Of a DNA stretch of 64,000 bases, positions 47,101 through 60,767 are shown in pieces; position 1 is the first letter of the stretch; each line of letters starts with the position of its first letter. The stretch comes from Spongospora subterranea f. sp. subterranea (taxonomy: Eukaryota; Endomyxa: Phytomyxea; Phytomyxea; Plasmodiophorida), in assembly GCA_049724395.1 (NCBI GenBank), contig JAUGWO010000058.1:1-64000 (forward strand). Reading direction: 5' to 3'. Made by a program: the position numbers and the translations under genes. The notes under the pieces were generated by a model that saw nothing but the letters and a program-made list of their open reading frames with translations, did not search any database and had not been told where the DNA came from.

Positions 47101-50100
47101 ATTCTCGTATTGACCAAGCCTCAATAAGCAGTATAACAGGTTCGAGCGGTGCTCTAAATTCTCAGGTTCATTCCGGGCCTCTTCTTGATAACATACCAGA
47201 GCGTTGTTCCATTGACCCAAGCTTTCAAAATCACGACCTTGTTCTGTAGGAGTTGGAGGTCCGGATCTTAGGTGGGATATTCCAATGCAAACCATCAGTG
47301 TCGTCAAGGTGTGCAAACAGTTGCTGTAAGAATCCAAGGTCTTTAGAGGTGATTTTGGCGTTCAATTGCCTGATATGCATCTCAAAATGTCGCAACGCAC
47401 GTGCGTTAGCTCCGCACCAATGAGCAGCTTGAGCTAATAAATAATGTGGAATAGCGTTGAGTAACCCTTCTAAAACAGTCCCTGGAATAGAAACATAGCC
47501 AAACACTTTTTGGGGGACATTGGCAACTCCTGTCGTCTGGGGTAAGGCATTCAACTGCATACGCAGCAAATCAAGTAGATCGAAAATGGTTTGGAGCGAG
47601 CTTTGACATGATTGAATTGTTCTATCCCCATCGGTGGTGGCAGATTCCAAAACCACCAAAATTTCCCTCTGAATCTGCTCACGGTCATCGCTTGAACCAA
47701 AGCACAAACCAGCAACAACTAAGTGTGGAAGAAGAAATTTTGCTGTGGCGACGTCAGAGACAACAGCGCCTCTGCATGCGTCAAAAATTGGCTTGCATGA
47801 TCCTTGCGAGCGGGCAATGAGGAATCGAGTCCATTCTGCTAGCCACCTCGCATGAGCTATATCAGGGGCGAAGAATGTCTGACCATCAACCTGTGATGGT
47901 TTACGCTCAGGAATGAAAAAATTAGAGACGAGGCATGGCGCGATCAGCTCTCGGAGGTCAGACGGGAATAGGCGCCAGAATTCAACCCCTCGCAGCGTGT
48001 TAGGAGATAATTCAAGGGCCCCCTCATCACTTGCTAAATCTGGGGTATCAGATCGGCAGCCAACAAAACGAAGAATTTCCTGAATCGCGAACATTGAACG
48101 ATTTTGTGCGATTGGAGCCGACGACCGAACTGCTTTTGAAAGGTAGTCGACACACAAAATGAGGGCCAACTGATCATTTGACGATATAGCAACCGAGACG
48201 CGATGGACATCAGGCGACCAGACTTGAGCAGGATCGATTGCGCCTAAAACTCCAATACATTCCGAACAAATGAGTCGAGCGGCAGGCGAAGGATCAGAGC
48301 ATCGGCGCAATAAGGCAGAGTTCAGTGTAAGCAAACATGAATCATTGTTCGACAGAAGGTTCTGAATTTCAGAGGAATGATGTTCTATGGTTATCTTGAG
48401 CTGAAGCAGCGCCATCTCTCGGACATTAGGACTAGCATGATCCATTAGCCGGATTAAATTCCCCTGAACAACTAATGAACGAAGTATAATCATAAAGGAA
48501 ACAGACCTACAATTTTGACGACTACATTAGTGTTTCCAACAACATCTTCGACAGATACTTTAATACTACGAAGAGAAGGGTGATCAGGTATAATCGGAAT
48601 ATCTGAAAAATAGCATGAGAGTTGGCTCCGATTGTGAACCAAAAGCGATTCCAGAAATGTGACAACTTGTTTTCGGATCTTATCATCATCGGAAGAATGC
48701 CAACATGAAAGTAGAATAACAACAACTTGACAGAGACAGCTCCCCAGATGCTCAGGAGACAAAGAAGTCAAGAAACTTTCAAAAACAGAAAGCACAGATG
48801 ACTGGACTTCAAACGCGTTCACCGTCTCCAGTGCCATCTTTAATGTAGCAATCATCTTTGAAGTGAAAAAGTTTAAGCGAGGACCAACTAATTTTGATAA
48901 GCTATTTAGACTGCTGAGTGCTTGAATCTTGCGATTATTTGTACAAGTTGGACTTTGTATGATTGAATTCAAATGGTCGGAGAGCATGAGAAAGTAATCA
49001 GAGCAAAAAGACGATATTTGTGATTGTTCCGGAGGCTGAACTGAAATCTGGCCTGAACGGTAATCGCCGAATCCGGTATCCGAATCAGCAAGAACGAGTA
49101 TTGATAACGCATATGTGGCGTTTTCACGCTCTGAGTCGAGACCCATGGCATCGATGAGGCTCTCTAACAGCAACAGCTTACACTGCTTAAGAAGCTCTGA
49201 AAATCTGAACCCTGGGGCAACACGATCTGAAAGGAAAGCGATGGCAGCTGCAGCTCGGGTTTTTATCGGATCGTTGTCGACCAGGATTCGAAGCAAAACC
49301 GGGGCAATGCGATCTACAACAAGCCTGTGCATGCTGACGCCTAAGCGGAGGGCGATTTCTTGTATTGCATCTTCTGCATGGTCTAAAATTAATCCTGGTA
49401 AGACATTCGGCAATGCATTGTTCAAAAAGCATTTCACATCAACATCGAGGAAAGCCTCACAAATCTCATCGCAAACCTGACGACGCGTTGACATCCATCT
49501 GAGAACGGTCTCATCTATATATGGTTGGCGAACAAGTTGTGCTGTCGTCAAACCGCGAACCCGAGCAATCTCGCACACTTCAAAATAAGCCAATGCTCGT
49601 AAACTGACATCTTCTTGCAGCATTTGCTGAATCAATACAAACACAATAACAGCCTGAGCCGTCCCTATCAAATGTTTTCCAACTGATGACAGAGCAAGAA
49701 CAACGTCCCGAAACATATCCAGATCACCATGGGCGATGTTTGCCTGGGGAAGCTGTGAGAGCATATTGCGATTTTTTGAAGTGATTTACCTCGACAAGAA
49801 GTTCGACAAGACAATGAACAGAGCGAAGAATCGGATTAGAACGAGCCTGAGGTTCTTCATGTGCCGGACCGAAAAGGATAACAAGTGGGCAAGTATCATT
49901 TTCGCCACCTTTCACTAAGAGATGCATTGAGTTTGCCGTCGCTAGCCGGACTTCGCTGTGATGATCAAAGAGCAGGTCGACAATAAGTGCTCGTAGGGCT
50001 TGTGATGATACTATCAAATCATCCCTATTGCAATGGCAAATCGCGCGAAAAATAGAGGATGCCATCTGCGAGCGAATGCCGACAGGCAGTGAAGGGCCAA

Positions 50101-52394
50101 GCAGGGCTAAAAACGGAGATACAGTTGTCCATCGAAAAGTTTGTGTTTTCGTTGGAAGTACAGCTGAATTATGCGGTTCTGAATCGCAAATGGAGCAATT
50201 AATCTTTCCGTCGAGACCGCGTTGCTCATCGGCATTTAGCGCAGGCAACACGCAGCGGTTGGATAGTACACAAAACAGACGACCTATCGCGCCCGAGATT
50301 GAATATTGGTATTCGACCCTGCTACATAAAGAATTTAGGCGAACGAGTAAAGACAATGCGTCAGGCGAAGAATTGCAATCTGGAGAATAAAACCGGCCCA
50401 CAATCTGAGGCAGGTAACGAATTGGAAACGAAGACTTTGTCAAAACTTTGTCAATAAGTATCATTTCTGAGGTCATTGAAAGGCAAGGTAAAGATATCCA
50501 TGCGTTGATACACCACTCTTGAATTGAATCCGTAATTTTGTCTCGATGACCTGAAGAGTCAAATGGGATTTCGAACAGGGACAGCAGATTGCCGTAGATT
50601 ATAGATTTCGAATGACAATCAGGTAAAATTCGCGCGATATGTGGAATAAATTTGAAAGCTGCCAAGATAAGGGCAAGTGAAACCCCTACAGAGCGATCAT
50701 CAGTAGAGATTGCCAAACAATCTTGACCATAAGATAAAATTTCCTGAATCCACGTCGAGACGACGGTAATAAGCCTGCCTAAAAGCCCTGAATCGGGAAA
50801 CTCAGAGAAGCAAATGAATACTTCCGTAACAAGAAGGAAGTCAGTTAGAGCATTTGGTTGCGTGAAATAACTCTTGGAAGGAGATACGTTTAGCGCTTTT
50901 TTTACAAATTCGTGGAAAAACGACCAGCACGCTCTGGATATCAAATCTATTGGGAAGCACCCCTCTTTGATTACGGAAAAAGATGCGGGTGGGGAGGCAT
51001 TCAAGGCCAAAGATAAAGCTCGGAACTGATTGGGGAGAGAGCTCAGAACAAGGTGAAACACTGGACGCAAATGACATAACAGATCCGGGCGAGACAAGCA
51101 GAACTGGAGTGTGGAGAGATGAAGCCTCAAAAAGGAGAACATCTGATGTAAATGCAGTAGCAATCTACCCATGCTTTCTTTCAATTCGTAAGAATGAGCA
51201 AACTCAAGGGTGCGCGGTAAAAGAATCAAAAGCGGCCGCAAAAATGAACGAGCGTGTTTAGAATTCGTTGTGATGAGCAGAAGCGAAACTAACGCAGCAA
51301 CATATGACTCCAGAGTCGCAGTCCTAAACGAATCAGTGGCAATCAGCTCTAAGAACTGAAAAAGTGCTATTAATGCTGGCTCAGGAACAGGAACAGCAGA
51401 TCGTACAGCTTGCAATAAAGCAAATGCTGAAGCCTACAAAACAATCATCGTCAATGCAAAACTAGAGTACATTGCTTACCTCTTGAACATCTGGACTGAA
51501 ATTCAAAACCTGTTGCGAAATTACAGAGGGCAGTCCGACTAGGAAATCACGAAGATACATATTTTGAGCAGTCATGCGACCAACAATTGTTGTGCACGAA
51601 GCATGAAACTGCTCCAAACGTTGCACTGTCCCAATATCAACCATGAAGGCCTCCTTGAGCTGGCTATGTTCACACGAAGGAGGGAAATGATGATGTCGAT
51701 ATCACATTACTGCAGCATATCATACTTTGACAGTCGAATGAACAACAGCGAACGTGCTGGAAGAACGATGGCAGAGCGACGATATGGACACGTATACCAC
51801 CCTGCTCTGTAGCATGGCGAGACCCGGAAATACTAAAAGCTGACAATTCGGAAAGTACATGAAGCAAATCTGAAAATATGTGCCGGAATGGTTGAATGCT
51901 ACAGCGTTGAATGAACTGGATCAATAAAACAAGATTATCTACGAAAGCCATTTTCACTGAGGTCAGCGTCATATATCCATCGCGTATCCTACCTGTGATC
52001 GAGGTTCGCAAGCTATTCAAATTTGGATCAGCGATTTGCTTGAACATCAAAGTCATGAACGGTAGGACAGCCGTCACGTCATCTATATTGGAAACCAACC
52101 GCATTACTGCACGAATAAAAGAAGACCTCAAGCTACGACTTGAGAATTAAAAACTTGATTTATATTCCACATACCGCCAAATACTTGATCGCAAACTCCA
52201 GTATGTAAGGACGTCCTGATGAGCCCGATAAGCTCTTCCGCAGCACTTTTATCGAATTCTCCACTATCCAGCTGTGCCACATGCTTGGCTACTACTTGCG
52301 GCAACGCCTGCCGCAGGAGCCTCAAGCGTTCTTCATCGCCGAATGGAGATCGCTCCCCCATTAATGCACCTCCACCATCACTATCGATTTGCAT
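44153..52394 (-). CDS. ATR: ATR/Mec1-type PIKK checkpoint kinase
   Basis: The nuclear kinase that signals single-stranded DNA and replication stress with its partner ATRIP. A long alpha-solenoid (HEAT) region runs from the start ([16 protein letters not shown]) through 47231. FAT-domain helices follow, for example [20 protein letters not shown] and the exon at 45259-47337. The kinase domain is spread over small exons: [20 protein letters not shown] near 45170, [17 protein letters not shown] near 44800 (catalytic loop), then VHVDFDCLF and [12 protein letters not shown] near 44640. The FATC domain is [20 protein letters not shown], ending RMFAGWMPWM after a last 57-nt intron. The IEWVPNT and GDRHGEN signatures identify ATR rather than ATM or TOR. 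Total length is about 2,600 residues, as usual for ATR. It is convergent with the nuclease gene and divergent from eIF1. Confidence 0.93.
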
Positions 52395-52925
52395 CTGATC
52401 AATTGACCCTATGCTTTTACATGACAACTAAGCTCAGCTGGATGAGCAGACAGAACCCCGTGATTCCGTGAACAGCGGCTAAGAAAATATAACAGCGAAT
52501 CACGTTGGCAATGCTTTGCCCTCTAGCCCTCCCTTCAGGCCATCATTCATCTGCATACGCATCAATGATTCCTTTTCACTTGGCATTGCACTTCTCGAAT
52601 CCCGAGGTCACAATTAATGTAGCAAACGCCAAAAATTCAAAACTATGAATTCGCCCAAACCTATTCGTTCTGCAAATAACACAAGCCTTGGAAGACGCAT
52701 GACATGCGATGAGTGAAATCTAACAAACAAAATCGGGTCGATTTACCCCAAATTTCGCCATTAATTGAAGCCGTTGTGTCCACTCTTATCTGAATCAATG
52801 ACTCACGGACTTACGCATCTTATTGACAGACTCACTTTTTCACCGATCACAACTTCGTATCGGTTGTTCTAGAACGACAGTGACACAGCGACACTCCTGA
52901 CCAGCCAGTCATATCATATTAAGCG
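52395..52925. other. Divergent promoter region between ATR and eIF1
   Basis: About 530 bp with no open frame of note. It must hold both promoters. No TATA-like or repeated element stood out. Confidence 0.5.
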
Positions 52926-53313
52926 ATGTCGCAGCTATCGAGCATGTTATTCCCAAAAAACGATCATTTTGCTGAGGGGACTGATCAGCCCCATGAACAT
53001 GGCAACTATGTCCACATTCGCATCCAACAGAGAAACGGACGAAAAAGCTTGACCACCGTTCAGGGGCTGCCTGCCGATTTAGATTTTATCAAGATTCTAA
53101 AGGTTAACCGATTTATTTTGTCAGTATGAATGTCTGAGTATTGACTATTAGCAGGCGCTTAAGAAGACATTTTCCACAAATGGAACAATCGTTCACGACG
53201 TTGAAATGGGTCGTGTTATTCAACTGCAAGGCGATCAGCGCAAGCATGTCTTGTTTTTTCTGACTAAATATAAAATTTGTGCAAGGACAGAAATCAAAGT
53301 ACACGGTTTTTAA
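52926..53313 (+). CDS. Translation initiation factor eIF1 (SUI1)
   Basis: Binds the 40S subunit near the P site and controls start-codon choice. Exons 52926-53102 and 53155-53313 are joined in phase 0 over a 52-nt intron to give 111 residues, the normal size. Diagnostic segments are VHIRIQQRNGRKSLTTVQGL, then ALKKTFSTNGTIV, GRVIQLQGDQRKHV and the family ending EIKVHGF. One family position differs: the usual NxCQFL segment reads VLFFLTKYKICA. It is otherwise complete. Confidence 0.93.
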
Positions 53314-55371
53314 TTTTCAAGGAAATAAAAATCACATCGTGCCATTTATTTTATTTGGTTATTTGTATTAGACGAGGTTCAAATCAGAGCCTACGCAGAG
53401 GTGGTGGTTCAATCGCCATAACATTAAGTTTCCCCAGGGATATCTCCTACGGTTTGCGTACAGGTATTTAGAAAGAGGGATATAACGGCAACCAGTTAAC
53501 CCCTAGAATCGATTGATGAAACCGGTGTAAATCGCTATTTTCGCCAACAATGTGGCAGTCCCGATGTATGTCTGAGTTAATCATGATCCGCAGCGTTTGA
53601 GCCGAACAAACACATCAGGGTAGTTGATTTCGGATGCCCATTTCGCAACGGGTGCTTGAGGACGACATCCAAATCTCCTGTCTTATAAATTATGCTAAAG
53701 GACAACATCAAACTTACACCTCACCAAAATGCGGCTTATGAATATCGTTATCAAATCAAAAAGAATGTAACCCTGAGGGTCCTAGCGGTTATGATTGGCG
53801 AAAAAACTGACCCCAGTAAACGAAATTTTCTGGGAGATCACGGCGGATTCGATGTCTAAAAAAACAAGGCGGTCGACGGCGCATTTGGTTTTCTGACCGA
53901 TTTCAGAGCAAGGCTGCGGCGGGATACTACGACGACCAAGAGAAGTGTTGGATGGCAAATATGGGTTGTGTTGAGAGAAGTTGAAAACGGGAATGAACTC
54001 GAATCGTAGCCTACATTCGATGATGCAACCTCGCAGACCCGTAACACCGTCATCAACGCTCCTGGATTGAACCGCTTTCTACTACAAATGCTACTGTGGT
54101 GATTCTAGAACATCTTCTCTTCTTATTTTCCTTCTATCTTTAGAACGGGTATCTCCTCCGGACGCCGACGTCATTACTTCACCATCCTCACCAAACCTAC
54201 AAATGCAAACTACTCATCGGCACGCTGGCGATTGCCTTCACGACGCACGTAATTCCATCGTTCGCACGCTGATCGTCGACGAAGAGATGGCCAACTCACC
54301 CTGAATCGCATGGTCGTTCTTGAACAAAACTCTGTCTTCCTTCATCTTCTCCAGCCAAAGTCGCAGTCTACATTATTAGACATTTTATTAGGCCTATCCG
54401 CATCATTAAATGTGCTGGGTTCTTACAACCGTCCCGTATTCCACCTTTCTCGACAGACCCCAATATCGTCACCCACCAGTATGTTTGGTTGACGTACTGT
54501 ATTTTTCTGCCGCTGCCCTGCTTTAAACACTACAGTACAGTGTCGACCGGATTGCCCACTAAATTCGTCGTGATCTCTCCGAGAATTTGATATCAGGTAT
54601 CCAGCACTACCACCATAACTTTTGAAAAATAACCACTTTCCTCGTTGGAGCACATTGCTGTTGATAAGCCCTGCCATAGGCCCTGTTCTCAATTTTGGCT
54701 CAACTTGTGATGCACTCAGGAATGATATTTGACCATTGTTAGAACTCGATTAACAGCGTTATGTGAAACCAATATCGTCAGGACTTCTGAATATCGTAAA
54801 AGTCTACAAAATACTGGCAAGTGTCGAAATCACAGCACATAAGCGCGCACGTCAATGGATGCAATAAAAACGCACCCCATAAACTGGGAAGGTACAAAGG
54901 CAAACTGCAAGACAAATGCAAAACTTCAATAAGAGCTCCAGAAGTTGACCGGATCTTAAACTAAAGAGAGTACATACATCAATTAAAGCATGTATGCGCT
55001 GCCTGTACGATTGGAAGACGTCCCATCATACGCCGTGGCCTGATGAGACAAAAAGCAGATCCACTTCAGAAAACAAATGTTTCACGGGTTGATTCGTATC
55101 GGTTTAACCCAAGCTACTCGAGTTGGAGAACGTCACGACGGTCCCAGTATCAGACGAGTATGAAATACCTTGGAAGGTGTCTGTGCCGTTTCCCGTCGTC
55201 ATCTCATACCGAGAACATAAACCAAAAGGCCACGCAGTGTTCGTCTCGAGGACGCGTCGCGCAGTCGTCAGAATATTTCTGTTCAAGGTCAAGTTATAAT
55301 AACGTGCACGTTCTATAAAACTGCAGGTCTGAGGAGAGACGTCTATCTTCATCACCTCTGCTGTGATTAAG
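53314..55371. other. 2 kb without a confident gene
   Basis: A 55-residue plus-strand frame at 53692-53859 (starting MLKDNIKLTPHQNAAYEYRY) is followed, in the same frame after one stop, by 50 more open codons. It has no recognised motif and may be a decayed gene. A minus-strand frame at 54423-54692 has no motif either. The TM9SF promoter lies at the right edge. Confidence 0.4.
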
Positions 55372-57736
55372 ATGTCGCCTCTTCATCTCTTCCTGGGATT
55401 ATCGCTCTTGCTGTCCTTGTCGTCGGCGTTCTACCTTCCCGGCGTTGCTCCCAGGCAGTTTGACAAGGGCGATCCCATTGATCTCAAGGTCAAGGGGTTG
55501 AATTCCATCAAGACTCAATATCCCTATGATTACTATGACCTGAGTTTCTGCCGACCTAAGCAAATTGTTCATAAAGCCGAGAACTTGGGTGAGCATTTGA
55601 CCGGGGAGACCATTGAAAACTCCCCATATGAAATCAAAATGGGCGTAAAGTTCGACTGCAAGGTTCTCTGTGGCACCCCATTGGAAAGGACGGACGCTGC
55701 TGAGCAGTTCATTGAAAAAATTAAACAAGATTATCGGGTTAACATGTATGTTGATTATCTACATATTTTTATCGTCATTTTCTCACTTTAGTAGGATTGT
55801 CGATAATCTCCCGGCTGCCATGAAGTTCCAGATATCGTCAAATGCTGATATCGCAGGCCAAAGGCCAACAGAAGACGAGGTTCACTTGGTCTTAGTTGTC
55901 GTCTCCGAATTATTGACATATTGACAGATCGTCTACGAGCAAGGTTTTCCGCTAGGATTCAATGGCGGACCAGAAGCTCCTCAGGTCTCAGTCAAAGGAG
56001 AAGTGTACATCAACAATCACGTCAAAATTAGACTTCTTTACCACGATGACCCAACTTCATATAAGGGAAGCAGGTTCGTTGCAAACAATGGTGGTATCTA
56101 GTCGCTAAAATTTCTGGTCAAGAATTGTAGGGTTCGAGGTGATGCCATATAGTGTTCAGCATAAATATGAAGGTGATTGGCCAACCGATCCGGAGAAAGA
56201 ATCGCAGATGCAACTTTCAACTTGTCCAGTAATCCAATCTTCGAACCCGATGAGTTTGACTAACGTACGTATCGGCCATGAACACCCCAAGTACTCGGTG
56301 GAATTTGACTTGATTTATTAGACGAAAGGTTCACCAGTGCTTATTTGGACTTACGACGTTGAGTTTGTCGTGTCGCCAATCAAATGGGCGTCGCGGTGGG
56401 ACCTGTATCTCAAGATGACTGATTCCAAAATCCATTGGTTATCTATTATCAACTCGTTGATGATTGTTTTGTTCCTATCGGGTATGGTTGCGATGATAAT
56501 GATGAGAACCCTTCATAGGTATTTCCAGCTATTGTAAGCAAACGGTGTATTGAAACAAATTCCATAGGGACTTCCGTCGATATAACGAACTCGAGCAGGA
56601 CGAGGAGACTCAACAAGAAGAAATTGGCTGGAAACTTGTTCATGGTGACGTTTTTCGCCCGCCTCAGTATGGTGGATTGTTCTCCATTATTGTTGGCAGC
56701 GGTGTTCAAGTTACGTTAATGTCAATAATCACAATGTTTTTTGCGGTTCTTGGATTTCTTTCTCCTGCCAATCGGGGTGGTTTAATGACAGCGCTGGTCC
56801 TGATTTTTGTTTTTATGGGAATCGCGGCAGGTACTCGTTGCTGATGAGGTTCTTATTTTCTTTCGTTAAGCATTTTGCAGGTTATTTTTCGGCCCGTACC
56901 TACAAGATGTTTGGTTTAACGGAATGGCGAAAGAACACCCTCCTCACTGCGCTGATGTTTCCGGGATATTGTTTTGGTGTATTTTTCACGTTGAACCTTA
57001 TCGTTTGGTCCAAACATTCATCAGGTGCTGTTCCTTTCGGCACACTTTTCGCATTACTTGTCCTCTGGTTCGGAATCTCGGTTCCTTTGGTATATTTAGG
57101 AAGGTAAACTTCCCCAACGGTTTCTGTTGCGTAAACTTTTATCTGACGTTAACTGTCAGTTATTTCGGTTATAAGAAACCGTCTGATCCTCTTCCTGTTA
57201 AAGTTAACCAGATTCCCCGTCAGATACCTACACAAATCTGGTATATGAGGCCTTCTTTTTCGCTTATTGTCGGAGGGATGTTGCCTTTTGGAGCGGTGTT
57301 TATTGAGATTTTCTTTATAATGTCCAGTCTTTGGTTGCACCGATTTTATTACATGTTCGGGTTTTTGGTGATTGTATTTGCGATTCTTGCTATCACCTGT
57401 GCCGAAATCACCATCGTCATGTGCTACTTCCATTTATGCAGGTAATTAATCACTCTCACAGTCCTTTTATTTTCTTCTAAATTCTATCGAAGTGAGGATT
57501 ATCAATGGTGGTGGCGGTCGTTTTTCACATCTGGCGCCTCCGCTGGATACCTTTTCATATACTCGGTTGTGTATTTTGCCACTAACTTACACATCAAGGA
57601 GTTCGCGTCGACTTTCTTGTTTTTCGGGTACATGACCCTAATATCAACTGCCTTCTTTCTTGTAACCGGAACGATCGGCTATCTTGCGACATTATCCTTC
57701 GTGAAAAAGATCTACGGGTCCATCAAAGTTGATTGA
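55372..57736 (+). CDS. Transmembrane 9 superfamily protein (TM9SF/EMP70)
   Basis: A nine-span Golgi/endosome membrane protein. The signal peptide is MSPLHLFLGLSLLLSLSSAF. The lumenal domain has YLPGVAPRQFDKGDPIDLKV, YPYDYYDLSFC and, after intron splicing, RIVGFEVMPYSVQHKYEG. A WASRWDLYLKM segment precedes TM1 (IINSLMIVLFLSGMVAMIMM), then RDFRRYNELEQDEETQQEE and GWKLVHGDVFRPP. Eight further membrane spans follow. The conserved FGLTEWRKNT, YFGYKKPSDPLPVKVNQIPR, IPTQIWYMRP and EDYQWWWRSF blocks are all present. The C-terminus is KKIYGSIKVD, carrying the KxD/E Golgi-retention-type signal. Seven or more introns of about 50-60 nt restore one frame throughout, so the gene looks intact. Length is about 640 residues. 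It is closest to the TM9SF2/TM9SF4 group. Confidence 0.93.
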
Positions 57737-57865
57737 TGTGGCTGTATATGTGCAGAATTGAGTGAATAAATGCAGGACGTTATCGCCTGAGTTGATATTC
57801 GATAGTATATCTGATTGCCGATAGGAAATTATCGTCACAGGGGATAACTACGATTGAATGGTCCA

Positions 57866-59317
57866 ATGGAAATGGATGAGGATCTGCTTGAACTGGCCCG
57901 TCGAGTCGATGCTGTTGGTGGCAAGTCTTCCGTCAAGCTTGCCGCTTGGGAAGCAATGGTTCTAGTTCGCCATGTTCACAACCCTGCCACACCATCGGCC
58001 AAGTTCGAAATTGAACAATCTTCGGATAGAGCTTCTCTAAGGTTGACATTCTCTCCGATTGCTTCATGGATTATTAAGTAGTTTAAGCCAATACCTTCAA
58101 TTTGATCTGTAGTATAATCATGAGAGACGGATCGCGCCGTCATTTCAAAGCAAATAACATATCCACTGAAGTCGCGTCCATCCAGGAACATGCTGCCAAT
58201 AGTGCCATTCAGTGGACAATCGATGGATTTAACTCCACGATTGTTATTGTAGGGCATCCAAGTACGTTCAACGCAACAAGTTTCGCCAAAAAATATCAAA
58301 AAACAATATTCCGATAGGCGAATGCTGTTTTTTTGTCGATCTGCTCTTTGAAGCTGCTGGTTCAGTGTTCAAGCGTGTTCGGGGTAATATTTTCAACAAC
58401 AAGCTGTAATTGTGGTGTTAAATGGGTGGACAGATATCCGTTCAATCACAATCAGCTTTTCTTATTGGAAATTAGTGAACAGTAAATCCAAAGTGGACAT
58501 GATTTCCAGGTGAGTGATTTATTGCCAAATGTATCCAGGAACCTATGCCATCAGTATTTGTTTTTTGACAGAATTGTTGACGGGACTGGCCGCCAACTGA
58601 TGTCCAAAGACAGGCCAGTTCAGGTTCACGTTGAGGATGTAGCTCAAATCAAGAACATACTGTCCATCGCCGACGCCTTAGGTCCAGGGTTCAGCAATTT
58701 TTCAACAGATCCCGTTTCTCATGCTGTACATTGCTCCAGATGATCAACCTGATGCGCATCGGTTCATCCGCATCTGTATTTTGAATCATTCCTCGAACTG
58801 TTATTCTGAGTTCAATGTACCTCTATTGTTGGTTTATTCCTGTTGTCCAGTTTTTGAATTGCATTCTTGTTGTCGCTGATAGATGATCAATCTTGAACGA
58901 AGTTCAAAAACTATAACCGAGTTGGGAACCCTATTGGTCAATCTGCAGCACAAAAAAACTCAACTCAACGGTGTCAAAAGCTCAAAGTCAGATTTAATTC
59001 GAATTGCTGCCGATTCTGGAGTCTCATCACTTGTTTTTGGAGTCAGGTTAACCGATTGCTTAGGCGAGCTGCTGTCTCGGAACTCCAAATGCATCATGCT
59101 GCCGATAATCAGCGAATGCGAATCCGAGTTTCTTGCCAACTCGACAATACTACGGATCGGGTCTGAGTTTATGTCGATCGAGAGTTCATGTGTGTCAACG
59201 CCAATTTCTGACCATGACTTTCATACAATACCATACAAAAACCTCATCAAAGACGAGGAATTCAACGAGAAACCAGTTGAAAAGGTGACGCAAATCGGGT
59301 CCGTTTGGTGTCAATAA
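57866..59317 (+). CDS. Unrecognised multi-exon protein
   Basis: I do not recognise the family. The model starts at MEMDEDLLELARRVDAVGGK. Exon 1 ends at about 58078 (SPIASWIIN) and is joined over a 35-nt intron to IIMRDGSRRHFKANNISTEV. Another short intron leads to ECCFFVDLLFEAAGSVFKRV. Further exons read VDGTGRQLMSKDRPVQVHVE, then LERSSKTITELGTLLVNLQH and LIRIAADSGVSSLVFGVRLT, to the stop at 59317. Total length is about 400 residues with mixed alpha/beta sequence, no membrane span and no signal peptide. It lies just downstream of TM9SF on the same strand, about 130 bp away. Exon joins are only partly certain. Confidence 0.45.
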
Positions 59318-59528
59318 TGCTCTGCCAACTCATATTTAGTTATATATTCACACTATACCCAGTACATCCTTAGACTATCAAAACAGCCCAAAAGCGTTAA
59401 CGAATACAAATACCCAACAGAACGGTGCTGAACAGTACGATTTCAATCTTTCTTCTTGTGCTATTGCTCTTAATTCGATAAGTGTTTCATTCAGCGACAA
59501 AAATGGATTCGATTCGAAACACGACAAT

Positions 59529-60740
59529 ATGGGCTCGAGTACACCAGGTGAATATGGAGATCAAGTGATGAAAGCGATGAAGAGATTTGGATTCCGGTCA
59601 GTCGAGGCGTACTCTGCCTTAATGACGAGCTTGAAGAAAAAACCCCCGAGATCAGAGGAGCAGTTCCTAGCTCACGATCTGAAAGTGAGAGACTTACTGA
59701 CAATCAACGAAGACGGAATCATTGATCCATTCTTCCTGATAGTTGGTCGACCTTCTACTTGAAAATGAGTCGTTGAAGGATCGGTGCCGTTTAACAACCG
59801 AACCCCACTCCACTCAACCAGATCATATCGTCCAGGATCTCACCATTGCCAAACTGCAACAGGAAAATTCCAACCTTCACCAGATCGTCGACTCGCTTCA
59901 GCGCCATATCTACCTTAGTTCGCTCAGCGACCGATGAAAACAGATTAAGGTTTCGATATCTTCAGCACACGGTTGGGGGTGTTTTTGCAATTGTTGAGTT
60001 CGTTAATACTCAGAAGCGCGTCCAATTGCGGATGTTCGCCCTTGAACGAAAAGCCACAAATCCAGAAGCTAACTGAGACAGCACAACGATGCCTTCGATC
60101 GGCCTTGCAACAAAATCGCAATCTGATCAAGTAGGGTCATCGTCAAATGTGTGTGTGTGTGTGTGTGTGGATGTGCTTATGGTCCGTTCAGGAATGTGAA
60201 ACAGCGAGAATCGAAAATCACAGCGTTGGAAAAGCAGCAAAAAGGCGATCAAGAGAAGGTAAATAGAGCAATGGGATCGATGTTTGTGGTGCGACTTATC
60301 GATCGCTAAAAGATCGTCAGCGACGAACTGCTTCTGGGTAAATTACAGCAAGACCTGGAGTATTGCCAGGAATACATCAAATCGCTGGAGGGTGAGTTCA
60401 GCGTGATGCGCCATCTGGTGAACGAATCTCGCACAAGCGTCGGGGATTATGGGCAAGGTTGGTCCAATTAAGGGGTTTTGTACCACAGGAGAACGGAACG
60501 CTGAAGCGATCTCATGCACGTAGAGCGACGACTGCGATCGGCACCTCTGACCAGGATCCTGAACCAGCTGGAAAAGCAGGCGATGAAGGGCGACGATTAC
60601 TGCCAGCGATTGCGGTGCCTGCGACTGATCCACGAGGCCAGGCAATCATTGGAGGAGATTGAGCGGCAACAGATGGAGAGCGCTCACAGGGAGCAGAAAT
60701 GGGCTTTGCTTTTCAACTCAATACGAGATCGTAAATCATA
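59529..60740 (+). CDS. Unrecognised coiled-coil protein
   Basis: The start MGSSTPGEYGDQVMKAMKRF gives 52 codons (59529-59684). A GTGAGA donor at 59685 and acceptor at 59742 join LAHDLK to LVDLLLENESLKDRC in phase 0. Later pieces are strongly coiled-coil: IAKLQQENSNLHQIVDSLQR, VKQRESKITALEKQQKGDQE, DELLLGKLQQDLEYCQEYIK and ILNQLEKQAMKGDDYCQRLR, ending NSIRDRKS near 60740. A (TG)11 run sits in one of the introns. The middle splice sites are uncertain. The heptad pattern suggests a structural or motor-adaptor protein, but no family is recognised. Confidence 0.5.
60148..60169. repeat. (TG)11 microsatellite
   Basis: Uninterrupted TG dinucleotide run, inside a probable intron of the coiled-coil gene. 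Confidence 0.95.
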
Positions 60741-60767
60741 ACGGAATTTTAGAACCAATGGTTGTTT